Positions 1 to 5,298 of a DNA stretch of 5,298 nucleotides are shown here, one piece after another. The notes beneath the pieces were generated by a model. It was not told where the DNA came from and did no database searches. It saw only the letters and a program-made list of their open reading frames with translations. Source of the DNA: Acidobacteriaceae bacterium (lineage in GTDB: Bacteria > Acidobacteriota > Terriglobia > Terriglobales > Acidobacteriaceae). Positions within the stretch are counted from its first letter, which is position 1. Every line of letters starts with the position of its first letter. The stretch is from contig PKYX01000338.1 in assembly GCA_003132825.1 (NCBI GenBank), forward strand, positions 11,043 to 16,340. The letters run 5' to 3'. The position numbers were made by a program, and so were the translations under genes.

Positions 1-471
1 CTTCCTCCCGGAGCCCAAGTGTATATGGATGGCAAAGACACCGGGCGAATTACCCCGGCTATGGTGCCGGTCGATCACCTCGGCGCCCACACCTTCCTGG
101 TAAGAAAGCAAGGCTATCTGGATGAAACCGCGGCCGGCACCGTGCAAGCCGGCCAGACCTTCCAGTTCGCGCCGGTATTGCATGCCCTAGGCAATACGGA
201 CGACATAAAGCTGGTGGGGAAATTCAAGAAAATGTTTGGCGGCGGCGAAACCGCCGGCATGGGCATTGTCAGCATCAAGACCCAGCCTAAAGGCGCCCAG
301 ATCGCAATCAACCGCCGCATACTCGATAAGGGGTCGCCGGTCGAGTTCTACCTGAATCCGGGTTCCTACGTGGTCGATATCAGCGTGAGCGGGTACAAGA
401 GTTTGCATCGTTTGATCAACGTCGATCGCGGCGGCAAGATGGCTATCGACGAAATTCTGGAACCAGAATAA
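1..471 (+). CDS. PEGA-repeat protein, C-terminal part (5' end outside window)
   Basis: The reading frame is open from base 1 and ends at TAA 469-471, so 156 C-terminal residues are visible and the true start lies upstream. The GTG at 19 is an internal valine, not a start. Two PEGA-type units can be read. The first, about residues 1-48, has PPGAQVYMDG followed by a short strand, LGAHTFLV and a closing KQGY. The second, about residues 88-145, has QPKGAQIAIN, then LNPGSYVVDISVSGY. A glycine/lysine-rich linker (KFKKMFGGG, 74-82) joins them. PEGA units are small beta folds found in surface proteins and at the C-terminus of some Ser/Thr kinases and other multidomain proteins. Acidobacterial genomes, to my knowledge, carry many. 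The N-terminal domain that would define the function is missing, so only the repeat fold is called; envelope attachment is inference. Confidence 0.85.
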   Translation, partial: LPPGAQVYMDGKDTGRITPAMVPVDHLGAHTFLVRKQGYLDETAAGTVQAGQTFQFAPVLHALGNTDDIKLVGKFKKMFGGGETAGMGIVSIKTQPKGAQIAINRRILDKGSPVEFYLNPGSYVVDISVSGYKSLHRLINVDRGGKMAIDEILEPE

Positions 472-699
472 GCAATACTTATATAACCGTTCAAAACCGC
501 TGCCGGTCGCGGTGCAGATGGAATGGTGGCGCGCACCCGGCGCCGATCTTCGGTCCGCGATTTCGACCGCCGCACGCCTGAATTCATCAACCCTTAACAC
601 TGCAGCAACAAATCCGAAACATTTCCTCCCTATGCTTGCGCACAGTCTCGCTTAGGCGGGGTGGCCCGAAAGCCCAAGTGCAGCCCCGCTTCCACTGGA

Positions 700-724
700 T
701 TTCGCGACACGCACTGTCGCGAAA
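700..724. repeat. Perfect 10-bp inverted repeat with 5-nt spacer (operator or leader hairpin)
   Basis: The left arm TTTCGCGACA (700-709) and the right arm TGTCGCGAAA (715-724) are exact reverse complements around the spacer CGCAC. The element ends 46 bases before the phosphoesterase ATG and 32 bases before its ribosome-binding site. It could be a dimeric-regulator operator in DNA or a stable stem-loop in the mRNA leader. There is no T-run after it, which argues against an intrinsic terminator. I do not recognise the arm sequence as the site of a named regulator. Confidence 0.75.
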
Positions 725-756
725 CGCACTCGGTCCAACGCATGTTTTCCGTCCAC

Positions 757-761
757 GGAGG
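757..761 (+). promoter_or_regulatory. Ribosome-binding site deciding the phosphoesterase start
   Basis: GGAGG lies 9 nt before the ATG at 771, a good Shine-Dalgarno position. It selects 771 over the upstream in-frame TTG at 636. A second in-frame ATG at 786 is preceded by a weaker AGGA and would shorten the signal peptide's n-region by only five residues, so it remains possible. Confidence 0.8.
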
Positions 762-770
762 ACAAACTTC

Positions 771-2408
771 ATGTTGCAGGAATTAATGATTTCAACTTGC
801 AAGAAAGCGATGGCGGTGTTTGTGGCCTTCACGACGATTCTGGGGACCACCACCACATCGGCGTTCGCCGGTTCCTCGGGCGATGGATCCGCCACCCCGA
901 TCCAGCACATCGTGATCATCTTCCAGGAGAACGTTTCCTTCGATCACTACTTCGCAACCTACCCTTACGCCATGAATCCCCCGGGAGAGCCCGCGTTCCA
1001 CGCTGCTACCCGCACGCCCAATGTCAATGGCCTCACGTTCGGGCTTCTGACCAGCAATCCCAACCTGAATCCGCTCAATCTGGCCGGGGCCGGCAATCCT
1101 TTCCGCCTGGACCGTTCGCAGGCGGCCACCAACGATCAGGACCACGATTACATGCCCGAGCAGTTGGCTTTTGACTCCGGCCTGATGGATTTGTTTCCCC
1201 TCAACACCGGGACCGCAGGGCCGCCGCCGGGAACTCCGCCACAGGCCACCACGACGGGCCTGGTCATGGGCTATTACGACGGCAATACGGTCACTGCGTT
1301 GTGGAACTACGCGCAGCACTTCGCCATGAGCGACAATTCCTACGACACGAACTTCGGTCCTTCTTCCCCGGGTGCGATTAATCTGGTTTCGGGACAAACC
1401 AATGGCGTCATTCAAAGCCTGAATGGCACCGGCAACGTGGTGGACGACGGGAGCGGCGGTCTGACCCTCAACAGCGACGCTGATCCGGTCGGCGATACGT
1501 GCTCCACCTCGAGCGGGAATACGGTCCAGCTGGGCGGCACCAACATTGGCGATCTGCTCAACCAGGCGGGCTTGACCTGGGGGTTCTTCGAGGGCGGCTT
1601 CAACCTCGGCCTCACCAATTCGAATGGGACGACGGGATGCAGCCGCAGCACGACCTCGGCCATTACCAACACCAAGAAGGCCGACTACATCCCTCACCAT
1701 CAGCCGTTCCAGTACTACGTAACGACGGCCAATCCGACGCATACCCGTCCGAGCTCGGTGGCCTCGATCGGGCACCAGGGCGACGCCGCCAATCATCAAT
1801 ATGACATCCTGGACTTTTTCGCCGCCGTGAAGGCGGGGAACTTCCCGGCGGTCAGCTTTCTGAAGGCGCCGGGCTTCGAGGATGGCCACGCCGGTTACTC
1901 GGATCCGATCGACGAGCAGAATTTCGTCGTCGGCGTCATCAACTTTCTTGAGACCACGCGCGAATGGGAACATACGGCGGTGGTGATCGCCTATGACGAC
2001 TCGGACGGTTGGTACGACCATCAAATGAGTCCCATCGTGAACTCTTCCAAGGCCGCGGACGACGCACTTTCAGGCCCAGGCGCCTGCGGCAGCGGCGCCA
2101 CTGCTCTCGCCGGCGTCGCTTCGGGCACGACTCACGCGCAGGGACGGTGCGGTTATGGACCGCGTTTGCCGCTGCTCGTGATCTCGCCCTGGGCGAAGCA
2201 TGACTTTGTCGACCACACCATCACCGATCAAAGTTCGATCATTCATTTCATCGAAGACAACTGGCTTGGCGGCAAGCGCATTGGCCAAGGGTCCTTTGAC
2301 ACCATCGCCAACTCGCTCGTGCAGATGTTCGATTTCAATCAGGATCCGTCGCAACGCCAGCTCTTTCTCGATCCGGCGACAGGCGAAGTCATCCACGCTG
2401 GACACTAG
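771..2408 (+). CDS. Secreted phosphoesterase, phospholipase C / acid phosphatase AcpA type
   Basis: The 545-residue product should hydrolyse phosphate mono- or diesters outside the cytoplasm; the substrate cannot be read from the sequence. A Sec signal peptide is clear: hydrophobic stretch about 14-25 and an AFA cleavage site after residue 33. The mature part shows the alkaline-phosphatase-superfamily phosphoesterase pattern (Pfam PF04185). The N-terminal metal-binding motif is ENVSFDHYF (E53, N54). GPSS at 196-199 puts a serine (S198) where phospholipases C have the nucleophilic threonine, as in AcpA-type acid phosphatases. Also present are DYIPHH (305-310), DGHAGYSDP (371-379), YDDSDGWYDH with metal-binding D409/D410 (408-417), and CGYGPRLPLLVISPWAK (460-476). 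Cysteines C439 and C460 may form a disulfide. The length is typical for the family and nothing key is missing. The family call is firm; AcpA-like rather than true phospholipase C is inference from S198 and the overall motif set. Confidence 0.93.
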   Translation: MLQELMISTCKKAMAVFVAFTTILGTTTTSAFAGSSGDGSATPIQHIVIIFQENVSFDHYFATYPYAMNPPGEPAFHAATRTPNVNGLTFGLLTSNPNLNPLNLAGAGNPFRLDRSQAATNDQDHDYMPEQLAFDSGLMDLFPLNTGTAGPPPGTPPQATTTGLVMGYYDGNTVTALWNYAQHFAMSDNSYDTNFGPSSPGAINLVSGQTNGVIQSLNGTGNVVDDGSGGLTLNSDADPVGDTCSTSSGNTVQLGGTNIGDLLNQAGLTWGFFEGGFNLGLTNSNGTTGCSRSTTSAITNTKKADYIPHHQPFQYYVTTANPTHTRPSSVASIGHQGDAANHQYDILDFFAAVKAGNFPAVSFLKAPGFEDGHAGYSDPIDEQNFVVGVINFLETTREWEHTAVVIAYDDSDGWYDHQMSPIVNSSKAADDALSGPGACGSGATALAGVASGTTHAQGRCGYGPRLPLLVISPWAKHDFVDHTITDQSSIIHFIEDNWLGGKRIGQGSFDTIANSLVQMFDFNQDPSQRQLFLDPATGEVIHAGH

Positions 2409-2454
2409 ACCGTATTTCGGCAGGCAGCTCGTAGCGGGAAAACGGCTCGATACC

Positions 2455-2507
2455 GAACGGCAAGGCAGAGGCGGAGAGATTCTCCGCTGCTGCCCTTGCC
2501 GTTCTTT
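2455..2507 (+). terminator. Long hairpin downstream of the phosphoesterase gene, probable terminator
   Basis: The outer stem pairs 2455-2468 with 2490-2504, 14 bp with one bulged C at 2493. After an A/G mismatch and a G-U pair it continues as a perfect 7-bp inner stem, GCGGAGA (2471-2477) with TCTCCGC (2481-2487), closed by a GAT loop. About 22 pairs in total. Only a short TTT (2505-2507) follows, so intrinsic termination may be partial. It lies 46 bases after the phosphoesterase stop and 52 bases before the oxidase start. Confidence 0.7.
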
Positions 2508-2520
2508 GCTGTGCTGGTTG

Positions 2521-2526
2521 TATGAT
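2521..2526 (+). promoter_or_regulatory. Candidate -10 box for the multicopper oxidase gene
   Basis: TATGAT matches the sigma-70 -10 consensus at five of six bases and lies just after the hairpin, 30 bases before the GTG start. The nearest -35-like hexamer, TTGCCG (2496-2501), matches four of six but is 19 bases away and lies inside the right arm of the hairpin. It is proposed because a terminator upstream would leave the oxidase needing its own promoter. Confidence 0.25.
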
Positions 2527-2545
2527 TTCTGACCTTCGGTTGATG

Positions 2546-2551
2546 AAAGGG
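2546..2551 (+). promoter_or_regulatory. Ribosome-binding site supporting a GTG start
   Basis: AAAGGG ends 5 nt before GTG 2557. The frame is closed by a TGA at 2530-2532 and has no other start codon before 2557. The next ATG (residue 20) would remove the twin-arginine motif, so GTG is the start. Confidence 0.6.
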
Positions 2552-2556
2552 TCCGA

Positions 2557-4176
2557 GTGATTACCAGAAGAAAGTTCCTTGAGCGTTCCAGCTGGGCCGC
2601 CGGGGCGCTGGCGATGAACCGGAACCGCCTGATCCCTGCGCTCAGCCAGGCGGAAACGCACCACCCGCCGGCAGCGGCCGCCGCCGCACTCGACCCGAAT
2701 GCGCTGGCAAAGTTTGTTGATCCTCTTCCCTATCCTCGGATTGCCCAGCCCGACGGCTACCGGGCGGCTCCGGCGGATCCCCATAGAAAGGCGCCGTACT
2801 ACCGAATTGCGATGCGCGAGACCGAAGCGAAAATCCATCGCGATCTGAAACCAACGTGCTTCTGGACGTTTGGTTCATCCGCACCCGGCCCGACCTTTGA
2901 AGCCCGCAGCGGGGAAGGAATATGGGTCGAATGGGCGAATGAGCTGCCCGGCGAACATTTCCTGCCCATCGACCACAATCTCCACGGCGCCGAGGCCGAT
3001 CAGCCGCCGGTCCGTACCGCGATCCATTTGCACGGTGCCAAGGTTCCTCCCGAAAGTGACGGTTATCCGGAGGATTGGTTCGTGCCGGGGAAGTCCCGAC
3101 TCTACTATTACCCCAACCAGCAGGACGCGGCGATGCTCTGGTACCACGACCACGCCATGGGCATCAACCGGCTCAACATCTATGCCGGCCTGCTGGGAAC
3201 ATTTTTCATCCGCGATGACGTCGAAGACTCCCTCCATCTGCCCCAGGGCAAGGCGGAAATTCCGCTGGTCCTCTATGACCGCATGCTCACTCGCGAAGGT
3301 CAGCTTCTCTATCCGGTTTCGGATAAGCCCCATGCCCCTTGGGTTCCCGAAGTCTTCGGCAACGCCATACTGGTGAACGGAAAGCTGTTTCCCTATCTCG
3401 AAGTCGAGCCGCGGAAGTACCGGTTGCGCTTGCTGAACGCATCGAACGGCCGCTTTTACCATTTGTCGTTCCCGAGCGGTCTCCCTTTTCATCAGATCGG
3501 CACCGATCAAGGTCTCCTGCAGGCTCCGGTCCCGCTCGAAAGCTTGGTGCTTGCTCCGGCGGAGCGGGCGGACCTGATCGTCGATTTCTCCGCCTCCCGC
3601 GGAGAGCAAATTGTTCTCAAAAATGATGCCGGGGCGGTGATGCAATTCCGGGTCTCGGGAAACCTGGCCGATGACCCCAGTTCTCTGCCCGCGGTGCTGC
3701 GGACCGTACCCAGAATTCCGGAAGCGGAAGCCGTGCGGACGCGCTGGCTGACGCTCGATGAGTACGACAACGGAGTGGCCGAACCGATTCTGATGTTGTT
3801 GAATGCCTCCCATTGGAAGATGCCGATCACGGAAAAGCCGATCCTGAACTCAACCGAGATCTGGACCTTCATCAACCCGACCGACGATTCGCATCCCATT
3901 CATCTGCACCTGGTACGCTTCCAAATCCTCGACCGCCAGCGCTATGAGCCCTGGACCTACCAAACCACCGGCAAGCTGAAATTCAGCGGTCCGGTGGTTC
4001 CCGCCGAACCGAATGAAGCGGGTTGGAAGGACACGGTGCGCGCCGACCCCAGGATGGTGACACGCATCATCGTCCGCTTTGAGGGATTCGCCGGCCGCTA
4101 CGTCTGGCACTGCCACATCCTGGAGCATGAGGACAACGAGATGATGCGGCCCTACGAGGTGATCGCCGCGCCCTAG
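2557..4176 (+). CDS. Tat-exported multicopper oxidase, CotA/bilirubin-oxidase-like
   Basis: The 539-residue enzyme should oxidise phenolic, pigment or metal substrates and reduce oxygen to water; the substrate is unknown. It begins at GTG with a twin-arginine signal, TRRKFLE at residues 3-9, a short weakly hydrophobic stretch, and possible cleavage after SQA (30-32). A folded, copper-loaded enzyme in the periplasm or at the envelope is expected. All four copper motifs are intact: HLHG (157-160), WYHDH (195-199), HPIHLH (446-451) and HCHILEHEDNEM (518-529). By spacing against Bacillus CotA, type 1 copper ligands are H446, C519, H524 and axial M529. The trinuclear cluster uses H157, H159, H197, H199, H449, H451, H518 and H520. 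D168 and E525 fall where CotA has the acidic residues D116 and E498 near the oxygen/proton path. DGYPEDWF and YYPNQQ (168-175, 183-189) are also CotA-like. Unlike spore-coat CotA it carries an export signal and an Ala/Pro-rich linker (37-45). The upstream hairpin suggests its own transcript. Confidence 0.94.
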   Translation: MITRRKFLERSSWAAGALAMNRNRLIPALSQAETHHPPAAAAAALDPNALAKFVDPLPYPRIAQPDGYRAAPADPHRKAPYYRIAMRETEAKIHRDLKPTCFWTFGSSAPGPTFEARSGEGIWVEWANELPGEHFLPIDHNLHGAEADQPPVRTAIHLHGAKVPPESDGYPEDWFVPGKSRLYYYPNQQDAAMLWYHDHAMGINRLNIYAGLLGTFFIRDDVEDSLHLPQGKAEIPLVLYDRMLTREGQLLYPVSDKPHAPWVPEVFGNAILVNGKLFPYLEVEPRKYRLRLLNASNGRFYHLSFPSGLPFHQIGTDQGLLQAPVPLESLVLAPAERADLIVDFSASRGEQIVLKNDAGAVMQFRVSGNLADDPSSLPAVLRTVPRIPEAEAVRTRWLTLDEYDNGVAEPILMLLNASHWKMPITEKPILNSTEIWTFINPTDDSHPIHLHLVRFQILDRQRYEPWTYQTTGKLKFSGPVVPAEPNEAGWKDTVRADPRMVTRIIVRFEGFAGRYVWHCHILEHEDNEMMRPYEVIAAP

Positions 4177-4216
4177 AGACCGAGCCGAGCCAGACCGAGC
4201 CGAGCTCGGCCTCTGG
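4177..4216. repeat. CCGAG repeat cluster and palindrome between convergent genes
   Basis: The 14-mer AGACCGAGCCGAGC occurs twice, at 4177-4190 and 4192-4205, one base apart, giving four CCGAG units. It runs into a perfect 12-bp palindrome GCCGAGCTCGGC (4199-4210). CCAGA (4190-4194) can also pair with TCTGG (4212-4216) around it. The cluster starts directly after the oxidase stop and ends 14 bases before the stop of the opposing gene. A bidirectional terminator or barrier is plausible, but no T-run exists on either strand, so the termination role is inference. Confidence 0.6.
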
Positions 4217-4230
4217 GGGTCGGGACTCGC

Positions 4231-4569
4231 TTAGTCGCGGCCGAAGATCCGCTCATAGCCCTGCTGATAGCCGCGGGCATACTGGTTCATGTAGGCGTAC
4301 CGGTCTCCGTATTGGCCACGATAGCCATGATCTTCGTGGGAGTATTTGCCGCGGGGATAGGGATCGTAGGGTTTCCGGTGAGTAAAATCCTGGCGCGCCA
4401 CCCGCGATCCATCCTGATAACCCACGTCCCAGCCGATCCGGATTCTCGGGTGGCCGTAGCCGGAGTCGTCGCGATCGTAGTAACTGCGGCCGTCCTGTGC
4501 CAGGGCGACTCCGCTGCTCGCCATTGCCACCGCTAAAACCAGTGCTGCCATTTTCAAATTTCGCAACAT
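4231..4569 (-). CDS. Small secreted Tyr/Arg/Gly/Asp-rich protein of unknown function
   Basis: The 112-residue product starts at ATG 4569-4567 and ends at TAA 4233-4231. A Sec signal peptide is evident: MLRNLK, a hydrophobic core about 8-17, and ALA cleavage after residue 24. The mature 88 residues contain about 14 Tyr, 13 Arg, 13 Gly and 11 Asp and no Cys. They read as loose repeats: VGYQDGSR (49-56), HGYRGQYGDRY (81-91) and ARGYQQGYERIF (98-109). I recall similar small secreted proteins with GYQDG and RGYQQGY motifs in Acidobacteria genomes, with no assigned function. An upstream in-frame ATG at 4752 would add 61 residues that bury the signal peptide and is rejected. The gene converges on the oxidase gene and diverges from the dehydrogenase gene, so it is probably monocistronic. 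Function is not assigned. Confidence 0.82.
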   Translation of the reverse strand: MLRNLKMAALVLAVAMASSGVALAQDGRSYYDRDDSGYGHPRIRIGWDVGYQDGSRVARQDFTHRKPYDPYPRGKYSHEDHGYRGQYGDRYAYMNQYARGYQQGYERIFGRD

Positions 4570-4574
4570 GATTT

Positions 4575-4579
4575 CCTCC
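4575..4579 (-). promoter_or_regulatory. Ribosome-binding site of the small secreted protein gene
   Basis: On the minus strand GGAGG lies 5 nt before the ATG at 4569. Together with the signal peptide that begins there it fixes the start and rules out the longer frame from 4752. Confidence 0.8.
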
Positions 4580-4664
4580 CGCCGGGATTCCTCCGATCTT
4601 TTTCTGTTCCCGGCATTCTTGCTGATGGGATGCCGAGAAGCTCGACAAACGCTGCATGCCGGGC

Positions 4665-4678
4665 GAACAAGTTTGTTC
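4665..4678. promoter_or_regulatory. Dyad-symmetric candidate operator
   Basis: GAACAA (4665-4670) and TTGTTC (4673-4678) are exact reverse complements around GT. It lies about 96 bases upstream of the small secreted gene start and 144 bases upstream of the dehydrogenase start. The half-sites resemble the GAAC/GTTC of Gram-positive LexA boxes, but the spacing between GAAC and GTTC is six bases, not four, so no regulator is named. Confidence 0.35.
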
Positions 4679-4768
4679 TCGCCGTGAACCGAGCGCGCTA
4701 GCGGAAGATCGTTTTGCCAGAAACTTTTCTCGTGCCTGCGGGTTGCATCCACGCGCCGAATCGCCGAG

Positions 4769-4777
4769 TGTTAGACT
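4769..4777 (+). promoter_or_regulatory. Candidate extended -10 promoter of the dehydrogenase gene
   Basis: TG at 4769-4770, one base, then TAGACT (4772-4777) fits an extended -10 layout, with four of six bases matching the -10 consensus. There is no well-placed -35; TTGCAT (4743-4748) is 23 bases away. Transcription would start near 4784 and give a leader of about 40 nt. Confidence 0.3.
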
Positions 4778-4822
4778 TTCTGCTCACCCGGGTTGCGGTG
4801 GGATCGGTTGAGCGAAGGTCTT

Positions 4823-5298
4823 ATGGAGATCGAGCGGGTGGGAGTCGTCGGGGCGGGCACCATGGGCAATGGCATCGCGCATGTCTTTGCCTGCGGCGGA
4901 TTCCCTGTGACATTGTGCGACCTGGAGCAGCGCTTTCTGGACCGCGCGCTCGCCACCATCGGGAACAATCTCGACCGCGAGGTGGCGAAACACAAGATTA
5001 CTGAAACCGAAAAAGCCGCCGCGTTCGGACGGATTGAAACCGTAGTCGATCGCACGAAACTCTCGACCTGCGATTTGGTGATCGAAGCGGCCACCGAGAA
5101 GCTTGCAATCAAAGCCGGAATCTTTCGCGATCTGGACCAGCTTTGCCGCCCCGAAGCGATTCTCGCCTCGAACACATCATCGATTTCGATCACTAAGCTG
5201 GGGGCGCCGACCACGCGTCCAGGAAAAATCATTGGCATGCACTTCTTCAATCCCGTGCCGGTGATGAAGCTGGTAGAGGTGATCCGCGGCCTGGCTAC
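4823..5298 (+). CDS. 3-hydroxyacyl-CoA (3-hydroxybutyryl-CoA) dehydrogenase, N-terminal part
   Basis: The frame starts at ATG 4823 and runs off the window after 158 full codons, a little over half of a single-domain enzyme (about 280-310 residues). The enzyme interconverts 3-hydroxyacyl-CoA and 3-oxoacyl-CoA with NAD(H) in the cytoplasm, in fatty-acid oxidation or butanoate/PHB metabolism. The Rossmann motif VGAGTMG (9-15) is followed by D33 at the end of the second strand, favouring NAD. LVIEAATE (85-92), ASNTSS (115-120) and HFFNPVPVMKLVEV (140-153) are family signatures. S119, H140 and E152 align by spacing with the catalytic Ser137, His158 and Glu170 of human HADH. The start fits because the nucleotide motif begins within ten residues; AAGG lies only 4 nt upstream, a rather short spacing. 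Whether this is a stand-alone enzyme or the first domain of a longer one cannot be seen, so no symbol is given. Confidence 0.93.
   Translation, partial: MEIERVGVVGAGTMGNGIAHVFACGGFPVTLCDLEQRFLDRALATIGNNLDREVAKHKITETEKAAAFGRIETVVDRTKLSTCDLVIEAATEKLAIKAGIFRDLDQLCRPEAILASNTSSISITKLGAPTTRPGKIIGMHFFNPVPVMKLVEVIRGLA

Larger units (their letters stand above)
472..770. other. Intergenic region and probable leader of the phosphoesterase gene
   Basis: These 299 bases hold no credible gene on either strand. The frame of the downstream gene stays open back to a TTG at 636, but residues encoded there are Arg/Pro-rich with no homology I recognise, and a good ribosome-binding site sits at the later ATG. 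An AT-rich patch just after the upstream stop contains TATAAC (482-487), which resembles a -10 box but has no good -35 partner. GCGGGG (656-661) can pair with CCCCGC (684-689) across a GC-rich stretch, and a perfect inverted repeat follows at 700-724. No known riboswitch consensus was recognised. Confidence 0.6.
4570..4822. other. Divergent intergenic region with dyad elements
   Basis: This 253-bp gap should carry the promoters of the minus-strand small secreted gene and the plus-strand dehydrogenase gene. No coding frame is supported. CCCGGCAT (4609-4616) and ATGCCGGG (4656-4663) form a perfect 8-bp inverted pair, and a third ATGCCG lies at 4630-4635. A separate dyad sits at 4665-4678. No clear -10/-35 pair was found on the minus strand. 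Confidence 0.55.

Noticed and set aside
454..469. ATTCTGG-AA-CCAGAAT inverted repeat over the PEGA gene stop codon as a terminator
   Set aside because: The stem is short and AT-rich, the usable loop is only four bases, no T-run follows, and most of it is coding sequence for the last residues.
640..700. Riboswitch (cobalamin or cyclic-di-GMP type) in the phosphoesterase leader
   Set aside because: GC-rich pairing and a CCACTGG string drew attention, but the other conserved blocks of those riboswitches are absent.
636..770. N-terminal extension of the phosphoesterase from TTG 636
   Set aside because: It would place 45 Arg/Pro-rich residues before a complete Sec signal peptide, while ATG 771 has GGAGG at a proper distance.
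792..2024. 410-codon open frame on the minus strand inside the phosphoesterase gene
   Set aside because: It lies wholly antisense to a gene with clear family motifs, its product is Arg/Val/Gly/Ile-rich with no recognisable domain, and the length is explained by GC-rich codon use of the plus-strand gene.
2875..3813. 312-codon open frame on the minus strand inside the oxidase gene
   Set aside because: It is antisense to an intact multicopper oxidase, has no credible domain or start context, and has shadow-frame composition.
4312..4536. 74-codon plus-strand frame that looks like a hydrophobic membrane protein
   Set aside because: It is the complement of the small secreted gene; Tyr and Asp codons read as Val and Ile on the other strand, which produces the apparent hydrophobicity. 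The minus-strand frame has a ribosome-binding site and signal peptide.
4665..4678. LexA/SOS box
   Set aside because: Half-sites GAAC and GTTC are present, but they are separated by six bases instead of the four in the Gram-positive SOS box, and neither neighbour is a DNA-repair gene.

Overview
The window suggests a free-living, GC-rich (roughly 60% by eye) bacterium, most likely an Acidobacteriota/Terriglobia-like soil organism. The case is circumstantial: a protein ending in two PEGA repeats, a Tat-exported CotA-type multicopper oxidase, a secreted acid-phosphatase-like phosphoesterase, and a small Tyr/Arg/Gly-rich secreted protein of a kind I associate with that phylum. No RNA gene, mobile element, CRISPR array or integrase is visible.

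Layout, left to right. Positions 1-471 (+) are the 3' end of a PEGA-repeat protein whose start lies outside the window. A gap of about 300 bp follows (472-770), holding a perfect 10-bp inverted repeat just upstream of the next gene. Positions 771-2408 (+) encode a Sec-secreted phosphoesterase of the phospholipase C/AcpA type. A long near-perfect hairpin (2455-2504) separates it from a GTG-started, Tat-exported multicopper oxidase at 2557-4176 (+) with all four copper motifs. A short gap rich in CCGAG repeats separates the oxidase from a convergent minus-strand gene, 4231-4569, for a 112-residue secreted Tyr-rich protein. A 253-bp divergent intergenic region with several dyad elements leads to the 5' part of a 3-hydroxyacyl-CoA dehydrogenase gene (4823 to the window end, +).

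How they work together. The genes do not form one obvious operon. The three complete genes all encode exported proteins: the phosphoesterase by Sec, the oxidase by Tat, the small protein by Sec. This looks like a cell-envelope/periplasm neighbourhood, but the hairpin between phosphoesterase and oxidase argues for separate transcription units. The dehydrogenase is cytoplasmic fatty-acid/butanoate metabolism and begins a different unit. I see no convincing new multi-gene system. The most interesting signals are non-coding: the 700-724 inverted repeat, the 2455-2504 hairpin, the CCGAG cluster and the dyads in the divergent region.
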